From: Sinomicrobium sp.
GTDB lineage: Bacteria > Bacteroidota > Bacteroidia > Flavobacteriales > Flavobacteriaceae
Direction of reading: 5' to 3'
Length of the DNA stretch: 64,000 bases
Assembly (NCBI GenBank): GCA_029266035.1
Contig: JAJUFH010000002.1
Span: 159,358 to 223,357, forward strand
The notes below the pieces were generated by a model that was given only the letters and a program-made list of their open reading frames with translations, was not told the DNA's origin and made no database searches. Both the position numbers and the translations under genes were made by a program. Below are positions 54,201-63,912 of the stretch, piece by piece; positions within the stretch are counted from its first letter, which is position 1; every line of letters starts with the position of its first letter.

Positions 54201-54341
54201 TTTTTGTAGAAGAGGAGCCTCCTAATGTCGTAAACACAGACGCGTTTATGGCGTGTTTTGTATGTCAATGTCAGTCTCAGGGAAGAAAGAGCAAAAACAT
54301 ATATTTTCTTTAACAACCCACAGTGAGTGAAGCACATATAG

Positions 54342-54371
54342 AAAAAACGCCCAAAAAATGAGCGTTTTTTT
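54342..54371. terminator. Bidirectional terminator between locus B sigma gene and locus C
   Basis: AAAAAACGC pairs with GCGTTTTTT around an 11-base loop, with T-runs on either strand. It lies between the convergent sigma gene (ends 54200) and the DUF4302-like gene (ends 54420), so it can serve both. Confidence 0.75.
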
Positions 54372-54419
54372 AATTTGTCAATGTATTTTTTCGTCTTCAA
54401 CTTCTCTAAAATCCTAAAT

Positions 54420-55763
54420 TTAAAAAGTGTTCAAAACAGAATAAGTAGGAAAACGAACAGAAGGGTCTTTGGCACTGGTAAAAGTATATACCACATTAGT
54501 ATAGGTATAGGTCTCTGATAATTTCTTTACAAATATTCCCTCAGGGCTAAAAAGTAAAGTGTCGAGATCTTCCAAAGCACTAATAACTGCTGAGTTTGTA
54601 CCACTCCAACCGTCTGGAAACTCGTCTTCATCTATGTTTTCGGTAAGCACCATCTTGTTGTCTTCTACGTGATATGTAAAATAATGATATCCAGAATAAT
54701 TAGTTTCCCCAACACGATAGCGGTACCTCACCCTTCCCTCATCTTCTGTCATAAACTGGATTTCTATACGCCATAATATTCTCCCTCCTGTCATTTTTTC
54801 ATTGATGTTGTTGTAGATATTTACAAAGTTAGGTGAGGTATAGGGCGTATCCTCCAGTGTATCATCACGATAACTAAACATATTTTTAGTAAGGTGGATA
54901 TCAGCTACATCATTTCCTAAATTATATGGAATCGAACTGTAATACAGTTTAGCCGTAACATCGCCATTCACCCCTATAAATCGATCCTCATCTTCCTCAT
55001 AGAACATTTGCCCTATAGCTGACCCCTGATAGTTAACAGGTGAATGCATGAGTAAACTATCTTTGGTAAATGCAACCCCTCGATCTATGGATTGTACCAC
55101 AGCTTCATCGGCATTGGTCAACGTCATCTGTCGATAGTATTTATCGTAAACCACCTCATACACCAGAGAATCTGTTCCATTACCAATAGTAAAAAAGCGA
55201 TATACTGAACTAGTAGGAGATCCAATAAAAGCAGCTTCTGTTTCCATATTGAGTTTTATATCTTCCCAATCCTCCTCCGAGGCTTTTTTCAATATCAATT
55301 CTGAATTATTCCTCTTACTCTTTAATGTGATATCTCCATTTTCCTGTTCACCTATAAAAACAAAATCGTTAGACCCGTACCTTGCTTGCGGGTGAGATGA
55401 AGAGGGGTTGCTCAGTTCAGTAATAGGAAGATACGACTTAAAGCTCAATACCGGCCCCTGTGAAGAAAGCAGTCCGTAAACCCCATTTTCAACTTCGGGA
55501 TTCTCTAATACATCTCCAATCATCTGAACCCCATTCTGTTGATCAAACTTCATTACAAAACTCCATCCTCCGGTATGAGTAGTATCTGGGAAGAAAGTGG
55601 TTTTCCAGCCGTCTCCGGCAGTGGTCAATTCATTTTTATAGCTCAATAATTGCTCGGTCATTCTCTCATCGGCCGGTACATCAAAAATCTCACTATCATC
55701 AGTGTTGTCGCAAGAACATATTCCCAACAACAAGCACAATAGCATATACCTATATATATTCAT
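54420..55763 (-). CDS. DUF4302-type lipoprotein, locus C
   Basis: A 447-residue envelope lipoprotein (lipobox ICSC, Cys about 18) resembling DUF4302, with the N-terminal YKNELTTAGDGWKTTFFPD and GGWSFVMKFDQQNGVQM regions typical of that family, followed by a beta-rich body. Proteins of this family usually lie beside SusD and a zinc metallohydrolase, as here. The function is unknown; surface binding is the usual guess. It is the last gene of locus C. Confidence 0.8.
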   Translation of the reverse strand: MNIYRYMLLCLLLGICSCDNTDDSEIFDVPADERMTEQLLSYKNELTTAGDGWKTTFFPDTTHTGGWSFVMKFDQQNGVQMIGDVLENPEVENGVYGLLSSQGPVLSFKSYLPITELSNPSSSHPQARYGSNDFVFIGEQENGDITLKSKRNNSELILKKASEEDWEDIKLNMETEAAFIGSPTSSVYRFFTIGNGTDSLVYEVVYDKYYRQMTLTNADEAVVQSIDRGVAFTKDSLLMHSPVNYQGSAIGQMFYEEDEDRFIGVNGDVTAKLYYSSIPYNLGNDVADIHLTKNMFSYRDDTLEDTPYTSPNFVNIYNNINEKMTGGRILWRIEIQFMTEDEGRVRYRYRVGETNYSGYHYFTYHVEDNKMVLTENIDEDEFPDGWSGTNSAVISALEDLDTLLFSPEGIFVKKLSETYTYTNVVYTFTSAKDPSVRFPTYSVLNTF

Positions 55764-55790
55764 CGTTTTCTCTTTTTAAGTGTTCTTAGA

Positions 55791-56678
55791 TTACTCCTCA
55801 AAATAGGACAATCTTTTTTCCGTAATAATCTCCTGCATCTCATACAGATCTATATTCCAAGATTCTTTGTAATAATCGACAATAATCGCCAGCTTTGCCC
55901 TAAGTGCATCTCTCGCGGCTTGGTTCCCTGGTGAATCCAGGATTTCCTCAAACTCTTCGGCAGATGTAGTCAACATAGTAGCCAATATTTCAACAAAATC
56001 CTCATCCATATTCTTAGCTGAATAAGGTGAAATATAGCCCAAATCAAGGGCTTCCTGATCATCGAGATTATTCCAAGTACTCCTATAACTCGGTGTAATG
56101 GCTCCAAATTTCTCCTTATCGTACTCCTTTGTCTGTTGTAAAATATGGCCAAACTCGTGCTCTATAGTATGAAAATAACGTGCGAACCGCGCTCTCGATT
56201 CTGCCGAAGTTGCAGCGTCGGCTGTGCGTTCAGTAAAATAATTGAGTTCGTAGAGCATCACTTTTTTACCTCCTTCGGCAACTCCGAGACGTCTTGTTCC
56301 ATCGTTATTATAATTATAACTACCTACAAGCACCAATAATTTCGGGAAATACATTTTTACAAAATCCGATCCAGAAGTTTCTTCAAAAGGTCCTATCATA
56401 ACTTTTTTAAAAGCATCCAGAAATGGTTTCACTTCCTCTTCTTTAGGAGGGGTAAGGTATCTGTTGATATCTAACTCATTATCGTCGAATGTATAAGTAA
56501 CTGCAATATTATAGGGAGTGGTTAAGTTTTCTCTAATCCAGATATCCATTTCAGACAATTCAGGGGTACTGGTATCGATCCGGCTTTCTTCGAGTCCATC
56601 ATCTCCACTACATGAAATAGTGATAACAAACACTCCAAACAGGAGTATTCCAATAGTATATATAGTGTTGTTTTTCAT
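55791..56678 (-). CDS. Substrate import-associated zinc metallohydrolase lipoprotein, locus C
   Basis: A 295-residue lipoprotein (lipobox ITISC, Cys about 23) with the zinc-peptidase motif HTIEHEFGHILQQ (HExxH, about residues 174-178) and a downstream acidic segment that may give the third ligand. It matches the Bacteroidota family of metallohydrolases located in SusCD loci. Likely substrates are peptides or proteins at the cell surface, but this is inference. It is 18 bases after the SusD gene and 27 bases before the DUF4302-like gene. Confidence 0.85.
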   Translation of the reverse strand: MKNNTIYTIGILLFGVFVITISCSGDDGLEESRIDTSTPELSEMDIWIRENLTTPYNIAVTYTFDDNELDINRYLTPPKEEEVKPFLDAFKKVMIGPFEETSGSDFVKMYFPKLLVLVGSYNYNNDGTRRLGVAEGGKKVMLYELNYFTERTADAATSAESRARFARYFHTIEHEFGHILQQTKEYDKEKFGAITPSYRSTWNNLDDQEALDLGYISPYSAKNMDEDFVEILATMLTTSAEEFEEILDSPGNQAARDALRAKLAIIVDYYKESWNIDLYEMQEIITEKRLSYFEE

Positions 56679-56696
56679 AACTAATCAATATTAAAG

Positions 56697-58223
56697 TTAT
56701 CTGGGATTTTTCTCCAAAATAGACAGGGCTGTCTGAGGAATTTGCAATTGATGTATTGGAGAATCCCCCGGCAGCTCTCTCGGACTTTGCTCTACCAAAT
56801 ACTCCGAATCTCCATAACGGTGTATTATGGGAATATGAAAGCGCCTAATATCAAACCATCGCATTCCTTCTTCTATAAATTCTATACGCCTAGCATCTAC
56901 TATTGCCTGTAACACGTATTTTCTATCCTCAGAAATGGCGTAGTAGGGGTTTAGGGGTTCTACATACTCCGGATACTTTGCATAGTATTCCCCTATGGAT
57001 GAAGCATCGACTACATGACTATTGCTATAGTCTAAAATTCGTTTGGAATAAAAAAGGTTCAGGTCTTCTATAGCTGAGGCTATTTTCCCCTCCTGCATTA
57101 AACGTGCTTCTGCTCTGTTCAAAAGTACTTCTTCGATAGAAAACAATGGAAATTCCAGATATCCTCTACCTGTATCTCCTCCCGGGCTGTTGGGTACAAA
57201 ATTCTCGGCAAACTTCGGGACATTGTAATACCCTGTAGAGCCGAATACTCGATAGGACCATGCCCCTCCTGTCGGATTGTGGCGTCTAATTACATTATCT
57301 CGAATATCTACGGTAATTCCATACCTTTGATTGGTATAGCGCCTACCCCACCACGATGTAGATTCAGTAACCATTAAATTAGCTTCGTTGGTAGGATCAG
57401 TATATTCTGCTTTTAGCTCTTCGAAGGTATCTGTGCTTTTTTTGCCGTTCCAATCTCTAAGCCGCGACATCACATCTCCCCTTAACACAGCATTGGCATA
57501 TGTTTCTGCCTTTTCCCAATCGCCTTTAAACAGAAAAAAACGACAAGCAAAAGCATTTGCAGCCTCCTTGTTGAAGTGAAATTTAACTGCATCAACCACA
57601 TAAGCATCATCTCGAATATCCGGTATGGATTCTTCTATTTCTTTTTCTATAAAATCGTAGATCTCCTGTACAGAAGCCCTGCTGTAATCTTCAAAAACAA
57701 CAGTTTCAGGTTCCGTAACCAAAGGAACTCCCGGATCAGAATCGGCCGTTAAGGGGTTATAAGTTTTTCCCCATAAGTTTACCAACATAAAATGTGCATA
57801 AGCTCGGGGAATCCTAGCCTCTGCCCGGAGCACTCTCTCTTCTTCTTCATCGGCTTCTATCTCTTCTAGCCCTTTTAAGGCTTGATTGGCCGCTGCAATA
57901 TTTGCGTAACTGTTATTCCAGAAATACTGCGGACTATCTTGGTTAATGTAACTAAAATTCTCTCTCCAAAAATAGGAATCGGTAGACATCTGATGTGCTT
58001 CTGGTCTAATAATCCCCTTGTCACCAGCATTATCACTCATATATTCTGTAAAAAAAACATATAGTGCCTGGGGATAAGCATCAACTAATAACTCTCTAAT
58101 TTTCTCTGCAGAATCTAACGTAGTCCTGTTATCCGGCACCTCATCGAGGTATCCATCACACCCCCATACCATCAACAAAATCAAAAGACTAAATATTTTA
58201 TATATTGCTTTCATCATTTCCAA
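56697..58223 (-). CDS. SusD/RagB-type surface lipoprotein, locus C
   Basis: A 508-residue partner of the locus C SusC. It has a lipoprotein signal (MVWGC, Cys about 22), SusD-like N-terminal helices (WNNSYANIAAANQALKGLEE, AEARIPRAYAHFMLVNLWG) and a RagB-type C-terminal domain (IEEVLLNRAEARLMQEGKI, FIEEGMRWFDIRRF) ending in EKNPR. The susC stop is only two bases upstream of the start, so translation is probably coupled. Confidence 0.94.
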   Translation of the reverse strand: MEMMKAIYKIFSLLILLMVWGCDGYLDEVPDNRTTLDSAEKIRELLVDAYPQALYVFFTEYMSDNAGDKGIIRPEAHQMSTDSYFWRENFSYINQDSPQYFWNNSYANIAAANQALKGLEEIEADEEEERVLRAEARIPRAYAHFMLVNLWGKTYNPLTADSDPGVPLVTEPETVVFEDYSRASVQEIYDFIEKEIEESIPDIRDDAYVVDAVKFHFNKEAANAFACRFFLFKGDWEKAETYANAVLRGDVMSRLRDWNGKKSTDTFEELKAEYTDPTNEANLMVTESTSWWGRRYTNQRYGITVDIRDNVIRRHNPTGGAWSYRVFGSTGYYNVPKFAENFVPNSPGGDTGRGYLEFPLFSIEEVLLNRAEARLMQEGKIASAIEDLNLFYSKRILDYSNSHVVDASSIGEYYAKYPEYVEPLNPYYAISEDRKYVLQAIVDARRIEFIEEGMRWFDIRRFHIPIIHRYGDSEYLVEQSPRELPGDSPIHQLQIPQTALSILEKNPR

Positions 58224-58225
58224 TT

Positions 58226-61200
58226 TTAAAACCCTACTCTAAGGGTATAAGTGATTATTTTGGTAATCGGGTATGCAACACCTCCCGACCTAAAAAACTC
58301 CGGGTCCTGTCCGCGTAATTTTTTATCCGAAAATATAAGCCACGGGTTTACGGCCTGTAGCTGCATGGAAAGATTGGACAGTCCTAAATTGGACAAGGTA
58401 CTACCGTCAAAGTGATATGTAAAACCTACTGTTTTTAACCGAAGGAAATCCCCCTTTGCCACTCGTTCCGTAGAATAGTTGTAATTGTTGTACGTAACTC
58501 TCAAACTAGAATTTTTGCTGAGTTGAGGAGTAGACAAAATAGTGGGAATATTAGTCCTTTTCTCATCCCCGGGAATCAACCATCTGTTCTTAAACTCTTC
58601 GGTAAACACACTTAAATCGCTATACGAGGCAGAAAAAGCCGGATCTAGACGGATCACATTTCCTCCTTGATACGACAGGAAAAAATCGAGCTCAAAATTC
58701 TTATATCGAAAACGGTTGGTAAGACCCATGGTCAAATTGGGATCTACACGTCCTTCGTATTTGAGAAAGTCTACATCTATCGATTGAAAATTCACCTCTT
58801 GTGTACGCTCTCCGTTCTCGCCGTAGAAAGTAGGTATTCCTTCTTGATTCAAACCTGCAAATGGAATAGAATACAGCCCTCGCTGAGGCCCTCCTACATA
58901 CGCGCCACCTCCGCTTAAAACCAAATCGACTACTCTTGGTGCATTTTCCAGACGAGTAATTTCCTGTTTATAAAGTCCTAAAGTAAAGTTGGTAGACCAT
59001 TTAAAATCTTCCGTATTAAAGTTTTTGGTACTTAAGGTTAGTTCTACGCCATTAGTAGACATATCTGCAAAATTTGCCGCTTTGGTGTATTGCCCCCCTA
59101 TTCCTGAAGTTTTAACATAATCTATAAGATCAAATCCCTTTCGAAAATACACATCTGTATTCAGTGTGATTCTATTGTTAAAGAATCCGAGATCCAGTCC
59201 TAAATTCAATTCGTGTTGTTTTTCCCACGTCAGTTCACTGTTTTCTAACGCATCGATATATATCTGGTTTTCTACACGACTTGCATCTCTTCGTATGGTA
59301 GTCGATGATCGATAGATTGCCAAAGCATTTTCTGCCACACCTAAGTTGGCCGTAAGCCCATATGTAGCACGTAATTTCAACCTCGATAGAAAATCTACAT
59401 CTTCTAAAAAGGCTTCTCTTTTAATATCCCAGGCTCCACCTATATTCCAGGTAGGTAGCCAGCGTGCCTCACGCGAACTCCCCAGTTTATTGCTACCGTC
59501 GTACCTTCCTGTGAGTGTAAGTATGTATTTACTGTCATAAGCGTAATTAACACGAGCAAAATAGGAGAGGAAACGCTCCCTTTCTTCACTTACGCCAAAA
59601 GGCTTGGAGCTGGTTAGTGACCGGAATTTGTAAAAGTTAGGATCTACATACACAGTACTTCCCTTATCATATTGTATTCCAACACCTTCGAATTGAGAAA
59701 AATCTCGATCTATAAATCGCAATTCCTGTCCTACAAAAACATTCAAGTCATGTAGGTTGTTAAAATTCTTTTCATAATTGAGGGTATTGCGAAAATAATA
59801 ACTCTCTAAGTCGATATTATTCCTGTTGTAAAACCCTCCATAAGGCAGTACTACCTGAGGTAATCGGTTGGGGTAATCCGGATCTTCAAAGAGGAAAACA
59901 TTGGCCTCACGTACTATTGGATTGTCGGCAGCTCGATAGGCATTTGCCGCATTGGAATTCTCAGTTATAATATGTTTTTGAGAAGTCTTCACGTAACGCA
60001 TATTTCCAATGGAATTCCACGACAAATCATCAGTAATATCATACTTCAGGCTAAGTTGAATTTTGGTATCCAACACATCCATATCCATATAATTATTATC
60101 CAGCTCTTTGAGAATATTAAAATCGGTCCAGTTCATGCGGTAATATTCATAATTTCCCTCTTCGTCATATATTCGCGAAGCTCTACTAGTATTTAAGGCA
60201 TAACTGAAAGGATTGATATCAAAGTTCCTTTCGTATTGCCCATTAACCACATCAGTAGTTCTAGAAAAGGTACCGGGTAATCGCTGTTTTCTCAGAGATA
60301 GATTGGCTTGTGCTCCAAACTGCAGTTTTTCACTGAGCTGAAAATTAGCGTTGATATTAGCTGTCAACCTTTTGGTATTATTAGCTTTACTCCAGCCTGG
60401 ATCGTGGTAATAACTAGTAGAAGCATATACCTGAGATTTCTCGCTTCCACTGGAGAGGCTCAGTGAATGTGTTTGTGTTTGCGACAGATTGAACAATTCA
60501 TCAAACCAATCTGTATTTATCAACTCATAACGCTGTAAAAATTTCGCCTTTCCTTCCGGGGTATTATCGTAAACAAAAGAGCCATCGCTATTTAGGAGAT
60601 CTAATGAATTGTAATACAAGTTAAATATTCCTCCATTCCTATTATTTGCCACATCGGTAATATTCAGATTTCCTTTGGCATCCATCTCTCGAAGTACCGA
60701 AATTTGGTCTTGGGAATTCATAATATTATAATTGTTGTAAGTAGGCTTGAGGTTTACCGAAAATTGCCCTGAATAATTAACAGACAACTTCCCTTTTTTT
60801 CCACTTTTGGTAGTGACTACTACAACTCCATTCATTGCTCGAGCTCCATAAAGCGAGGTCGCCGAAGCATCTTTAAGTACTTCTATAGATGCTATATCTT
60901 CGGCATTCAATCCAGCTATGGACGACGCTATTACCGTATTAGCATTTCCGGAAGACAATTGATCCGCTGTAATATTGACTACGTTTTCGAGCACTACTCC
61001 ATCTACCACCCACAGAGGGCGGGTTTCACCATATATGGATGAGGCTCCTCGAATAGTAATCTTCGGGCCGGTACCGAAAGTTCCTGAGACGTTTTGGATA
61101 GAAACTCCTGCCACTTTACCCTCAAGCATTCTGGAAACTTCCGGCACCCCAGCTTGCTGTATATCTACCGGATTAATAGTAGAAGAAGCTCCTGTAAACA

Positions 61201-61858
61201 ACTTCTTTTGAATATTCTGATACCCTGTTACTACTACTTCAGACAATTCAGAAATATCGGGTTCCATCTCAAGAGAAATTTCTTCTTTTCCTTCAACCGG
61301 AACTTCTTGGCTAACATATCCTATATAACTGAATATCAACACCGCATCAGAACTCACACGAATCTCGTAATTACCGTCAAAGTCGGTCGTCGTTCCGTTG
61401 CCGGAACCCTTCTCTATAACCGTAACACCAGGTAAGGCTACTCTGTTTTCATCTACTATTGTTCCCTTGACTAGGATTCGTTGTTGTTGTTTTGCTTCTT
61501 TATTGGGAATAATCAGTAAAACGCCATCTCCTTGACGTTCTACAATGTAGTTGCCGCCTACTATACGCTCTACGATATCTACTACATCCATATTTTCGAA
61601 GTCGACATTCACCAGTCTTTTCATGTCGAAGACCTCTGCATTGTAAAAAAAGTCGATATTGGATTCATCACTGACTTTTTTTAGTGCTTCTGAAAGTGTC
61701 ACCTCCCCCATTTTGACAGTTATCTTCTGAGGAAAAGCGAAAGACGAAACACTGAACAAAATCAGCAATATAAGCTGAGATCTTTTCATAATCTGTAAGA
61801 TTAATAGCTTATGATTTTGCAAGAACCCACATATTTTTGCAGGTATTATTTTTTCCAT
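58226..61858 (-). CDS. SusC/RagA TonB-dependent transporter with STN domain, locus C
   Basis: The outer-membrane channel of locus C, about 1210 residues. I use the ATG at 61858 (MEKIIPAKICGF); a frame from 61900 adds 14 residues. The signal peptide core (MKRSQLILLILFSV) begins at 61789 and could be the actual start. An STN domain (KITVKMGEVTLSEALKKVSD), a CarboxypepD_reg-like domain, a plug (GYQNIQKKLFTGAS and VLKDASATSLYGARAMNGVV) and the barrel ending TYTLRVGF follow. Confidence 0.95.
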   Translation of the reverse strand: MEKIIPAKICGFLQNHKLLILQIMKRSQLILLILFSVSSFAFPQKITVKMGEVTLSEALKKVSDESNIDFFYNAEVFDMKRLVNVDFENMDVVDIVERIVGGNYIVERQGDGVLLIIPNKEAKQQQRILVKGTIVDENRVALPGVTVIEKGSGNGTTTDFDGNYEIRVSSDAVLIFSYIGYVSQEVPVEGKEEISLEMEPDISELSEVVVTGYQNIQKKLFTGASSTINPVDIQQAGVPEVSRMLEGKVAGVSIQNVSGTFGTGPKITIRGASSIYGETRPLWVVDGVVLENVVNITADQLSSGNANTVIASSIAGLNAEDIASIEVLKDASATSLYGARAMNGVVVVTTKSGKKGKLSVNYSGQFSVNLKPTYNNYNIMNSQDQISVLREMDAKGNLNITDVANNRNGGIFNLYYNSLDLLNSDGSFVYDNTPEGKAKFLQRYELINTDWFDELFNLSQTQTHSLSLSSGSEKSQVYASTSYYHDPGWSKANNTKRLTANINANFQLSEKLQFGAQANLSLRKQRLPGTFSRTTDVVNGQYERNFDINPFSYALNTSRASRIYDEEGNYEYYRMNWTDFNILKELDNNYMDMDVLDTKIQLSLKYDITDDLSWNSIGNMRYVKTSQKHIITENSNAANAYRAADNPIVREANVFLFEDPDYPNRLPQVVLPYGGFYNRNNIDLESYYFRNTLNYEKNFNNLHDLNVFVGQELRFIDRDFSQFEGVGIQYDKGSTVYVDPNFYKFRSLTSSKPFGVSEERERFLSYFARVNYAYDSKYILTLTGRYDGSNKLGSSREARWLPTWNIGGAWDIKREAFLEDVDFLSRLKLRATYGLTANLGVAENALAIYRSSTTIRRDASRVENQIYIDALENSELTWEKQHELNLGLDLGFFNNRITLNTDVYFRKGFDLIDYVKTSGIGGQYTKAANFADMSTNGVELTLSTKNFNTEDFKWSTNFTLGLYKQEITRLENAPRVVDLVLSGGGAYVGGPQRGLYSIPFAGLNQEGIPTFYGENGERTQEVNFQSIDVDFLKYEGRVDPNLTMGLTNRFRYKNFELDFFLSYQGGNVIRLDPAFSASYSDLSVFTEEFKNRWLIPGDEKRTNIPTILSTPQLSKNSSLRVTYNNYNYSTERVAKGDFLRLKTVGFTYHFDGSTLSNLGLSNLSMQLQAVNPWLIFSDKKLRGQDPEFFRSGGVAYPITKIITYTLRVGF

Positions 61859-61918
61859 ACTTTTACGTTTTAGTTTGTTGATTAATGCATCTACATACAA
61901 TCGGCGGCTAAATACTTA

Positions 61919-61940
61919 GGGGGATGCTGCAACATTCCCC
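61919..61940 (-). other. Hairpin in the fecR-susC gap of locus C
   Basis: GGGGGATG and CATTCCCC face each other around a six-base loop, 61 bases before the susC start and just after the fecR stop. One position is G-T on the plus strand and A-C on the minus (coding) strand, so the RNA stem is interrupted there. The position and the loop-closing ATG...CAT resemble the hairpin of locus B. Confidence 0.45.
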
Positions 61941-61949
61941 TTTTTTCGC

Positions 61950-63179
61950 CTAATTTTCACTAATAATTACTTCATAGGCATTTCGGTTTTTGTGGTGTTT
62001 GATTTGATAGTTTATTTTTGATGTCCTCGCAATCATATCGAGGATTTGATGGAGCGAATAATCTCTTTTAGCTACTCCTATAAAGAGTCTTTTTTTAAGA
62101 GACGGATTGGTAAAAGTAAAATCGAAGTCATACCATCGCCCAAGTTTTACGAGTATATTATCTAAGCGTTCCTTTTCAAAGTAGAACTTGCCATCTTTCC
62201 AAGCAGTGTACAATTGTGCATTTACTTTTTTTACATTTGCAGTTCCATTTTCCATATCGAGTATTATCTGCTCTCCTGGAGACAAATAGGTTCCGTCATC
62301 AACCTCATCTTTTGGACTATCGAGTTTTACGCTACCTTCGACCAAAGTGGTCGTGAAGAAATTATCCTCTATATAGGCACTTACATCAAATTGGGTTCCG
62401 AGAACAGTGATATCTCTTACAGCTGTTTTTACAATAAATGGTCGGGATGTATCTCTCACAATATCAAAATACCCCTCTCCTTCCAGTTCAACTACCCTTG
62501 TATCTTCCGAAAAAGATTCCGGGAATTTCAAGGAAGATGAAGAATTTAGCAACACTGTAGAACCATCGGGCAACGCCAACTTATAAACCCCTCCTTTAGG
62601 GATGTGTAAGGTATTGTACTTCTTCTTTACGACATCACTTTTCGCTTCCGACTTTCCCCTATAGATCAATAAATTATCTTTATTCTCTACCTCTACCAGA
62701 TCGTCGACCATCACAAATTGATCCTTATTTTTCTCCAAATTGATTTCTTTTCCATCTGCCAATATCAATGTAGCCTTCTCATACCCTGGCTTAATAGTAT
62801 TTACGATCTCCACACCGGGTTCAATTCGACTACTCTCTTCTCTTCCATAAAACAAGAAGTAACCACTTACAGAAAGGGCTATGATAAAAATGGCCGCATA
62901 TTGTATTAAGCGATACCTCTTTTTGAATCTTTCAGTTTTTGCCCTTCTTTCCTCCAGCCTTTTTTCAAAGAGCTGATATGCCCTATCCTTGTCAACAGTT
63001 TCATAAATTTCCTTATTTCTTTCGAATTTTCCTCTGTCTATAAGTGTTTGGTAAAGTTTGTAATTTCTTTCATCGCTCAACCAGAGATCCAGTTCCTCTC
63101 GCTCGGTTTGCCCCAACTGTTCAGCAATCGATTTATAGATTAAATCTACAATGTGATATATATAATCCTTATCAGACAT
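61950..63179 (-). CDS. FecR-family anti-sigma factor, locus C
   Basis: A 409-residue FecR protein with a cytoplasmic N-terminal domain (about 1-90), transmembrane helix (about 93-111), FecR domain (about 190-295, LHIPKGGVYKLALPDGSTV and FDIVRDTSRPF) and C-terminal DUF4974 (RLDNILVKLGRWYDFDF). It should control the locus C sigma factor and receive the signal from the STN domain of the adjacent SusC. Confidence 0.94.
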   Translation of the reverse strand: MSDKDYIYHIVDLIYKSIAEQLGQTEREELDLWLSDERNYKLYQTLIDRGKFERNKEIYETVDKDRAYQLFEKRLEERRAKTERFKKRYRLIQYAAIFIIALSVSGYFLFYGREESSRIEPGVEIVNTIKPGYEKATLILADGKEINLEKNKDQFVMVDDLVEVENKDNLLIYRGKSEAKSDVVKKKYNTLHIPKGGVYKLALPDGSTVLLNSSSSLKFPESFSEDTRVVELEGEGYFDIVRDTSRPFIVKTAVRDITVLGTQFDVSAYIEDNFFTTTLVEGSVKLDSPKDEVDDGTYLSPGEQIILDMENGTANVKKVNAQLYTAWKDGKFYFEKERLDNILVKLGRWYDFDFTFTNPSLKKRLFIGVAKRDYSLHQILDMIARTSKINYQIKHHKNRNAYEVIISEN

Positions 63180-63268
63180 TTAAAAGTGAATTATGAATAT
63201 TAAGATATCCGTTTCACTTATAAAGAGTAGTTATTTTTACAATTGGGCGTAAGTAAAAATCAGAAAAA

Positions 63269-63775
63269 TTACTTTTTTCTTAAAATTTCAGGAGGATATT
63301 CAATTAAAAACAATATGGTATAAAGTTTTTTCAGCTTCATTTTCAGGAGTTCAATAGCTCTGGTCCGTTGTGATTTTACGGTATTTACAGATATCCCTAA
63401 TTCTTTGGAAATCTCCTTATATGGCATTTGATAAATACAAGACAACAAAAAGACATCTCGACACCTGTCGGGTAATTCCTTTAATGCATTAAACAGCATA
63501 GTATGCAACTCCTCTTCTATGATATAGGCGTCATATCCCTCGTGGTCTTCAATCTCTATACCGGATATATCTAACGGGATTTCCTTTTTGTTTTGTCGGA
63601 GGTACGCCAAAGCTTTGTTGCGAACCACCACATAGAGATAAGATTTAACGTCTTTTATATCCACAATCTTATCACGTCTATCCCACAATGCCAACATAGC
63701 GTCTTCTACAATTTCTTCAGCTGCAAACTCGTCTTTTACAAATTTCAAACAATTAGATAATAGCCGTGGATACAA
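63269..63775 (-). CDS. ECF RNA polymerase sigma factor, locus C (start uncertain)
   Basis: An ECF sigma factor with region 2 (YPRLLSNCLKF, EEIVEDAMLALWDRRDKI) and region 4 (LPDRCRDVFLLSCIYQMPYKEISKELGIS). There is no ATG start: the first usable codon in the frame is TTG at 63775, which would remove the first part of region 2 (SFRALFYEL is still readable upstream). The upstream frame closes with TAA at 63847-63845 after only 23 more codons, none of them ATG, GTG or TTG. The gene may use an unusual start, or its 5' end may have been replaced. Confidence 0.8.
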   Translation of the reverse strand: MYPRLLSNCLKFVKDEFAAEEIVEDAMLALWDRRDKIVDIKDVKSYLYVVVRNKALAYLRQNKKEIPLDISGIEIEDHEGYDAYIIEEELHTMLFNALKELPDRCRDVFLLSCIYQMPYKEISKELGISVNTVKSQRTRAIELLKMKLKKLYTILFLIEYPPEILRKK

Positions 63776-63912
63776 TTCGTAAAAAAGCGCTCTGAAAGAA
63801 TGTTGAGAAAAAGTAGTATTTTGATTTTTCGATTTGATAATTATTTAAACTAAAATATTAATTGAGTTATGTATATAAATTCTATATTTTTATTCCTTAA
63901 AAATCAAAGGAA

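Noticed and set aside
54128..54400. Minus-strand frame of 90 codons between loci B and C
   Set aside because: It overlaps the sigma gene end and crosses the bidirectional terminator; the product is Lys/Phe-rich without features.
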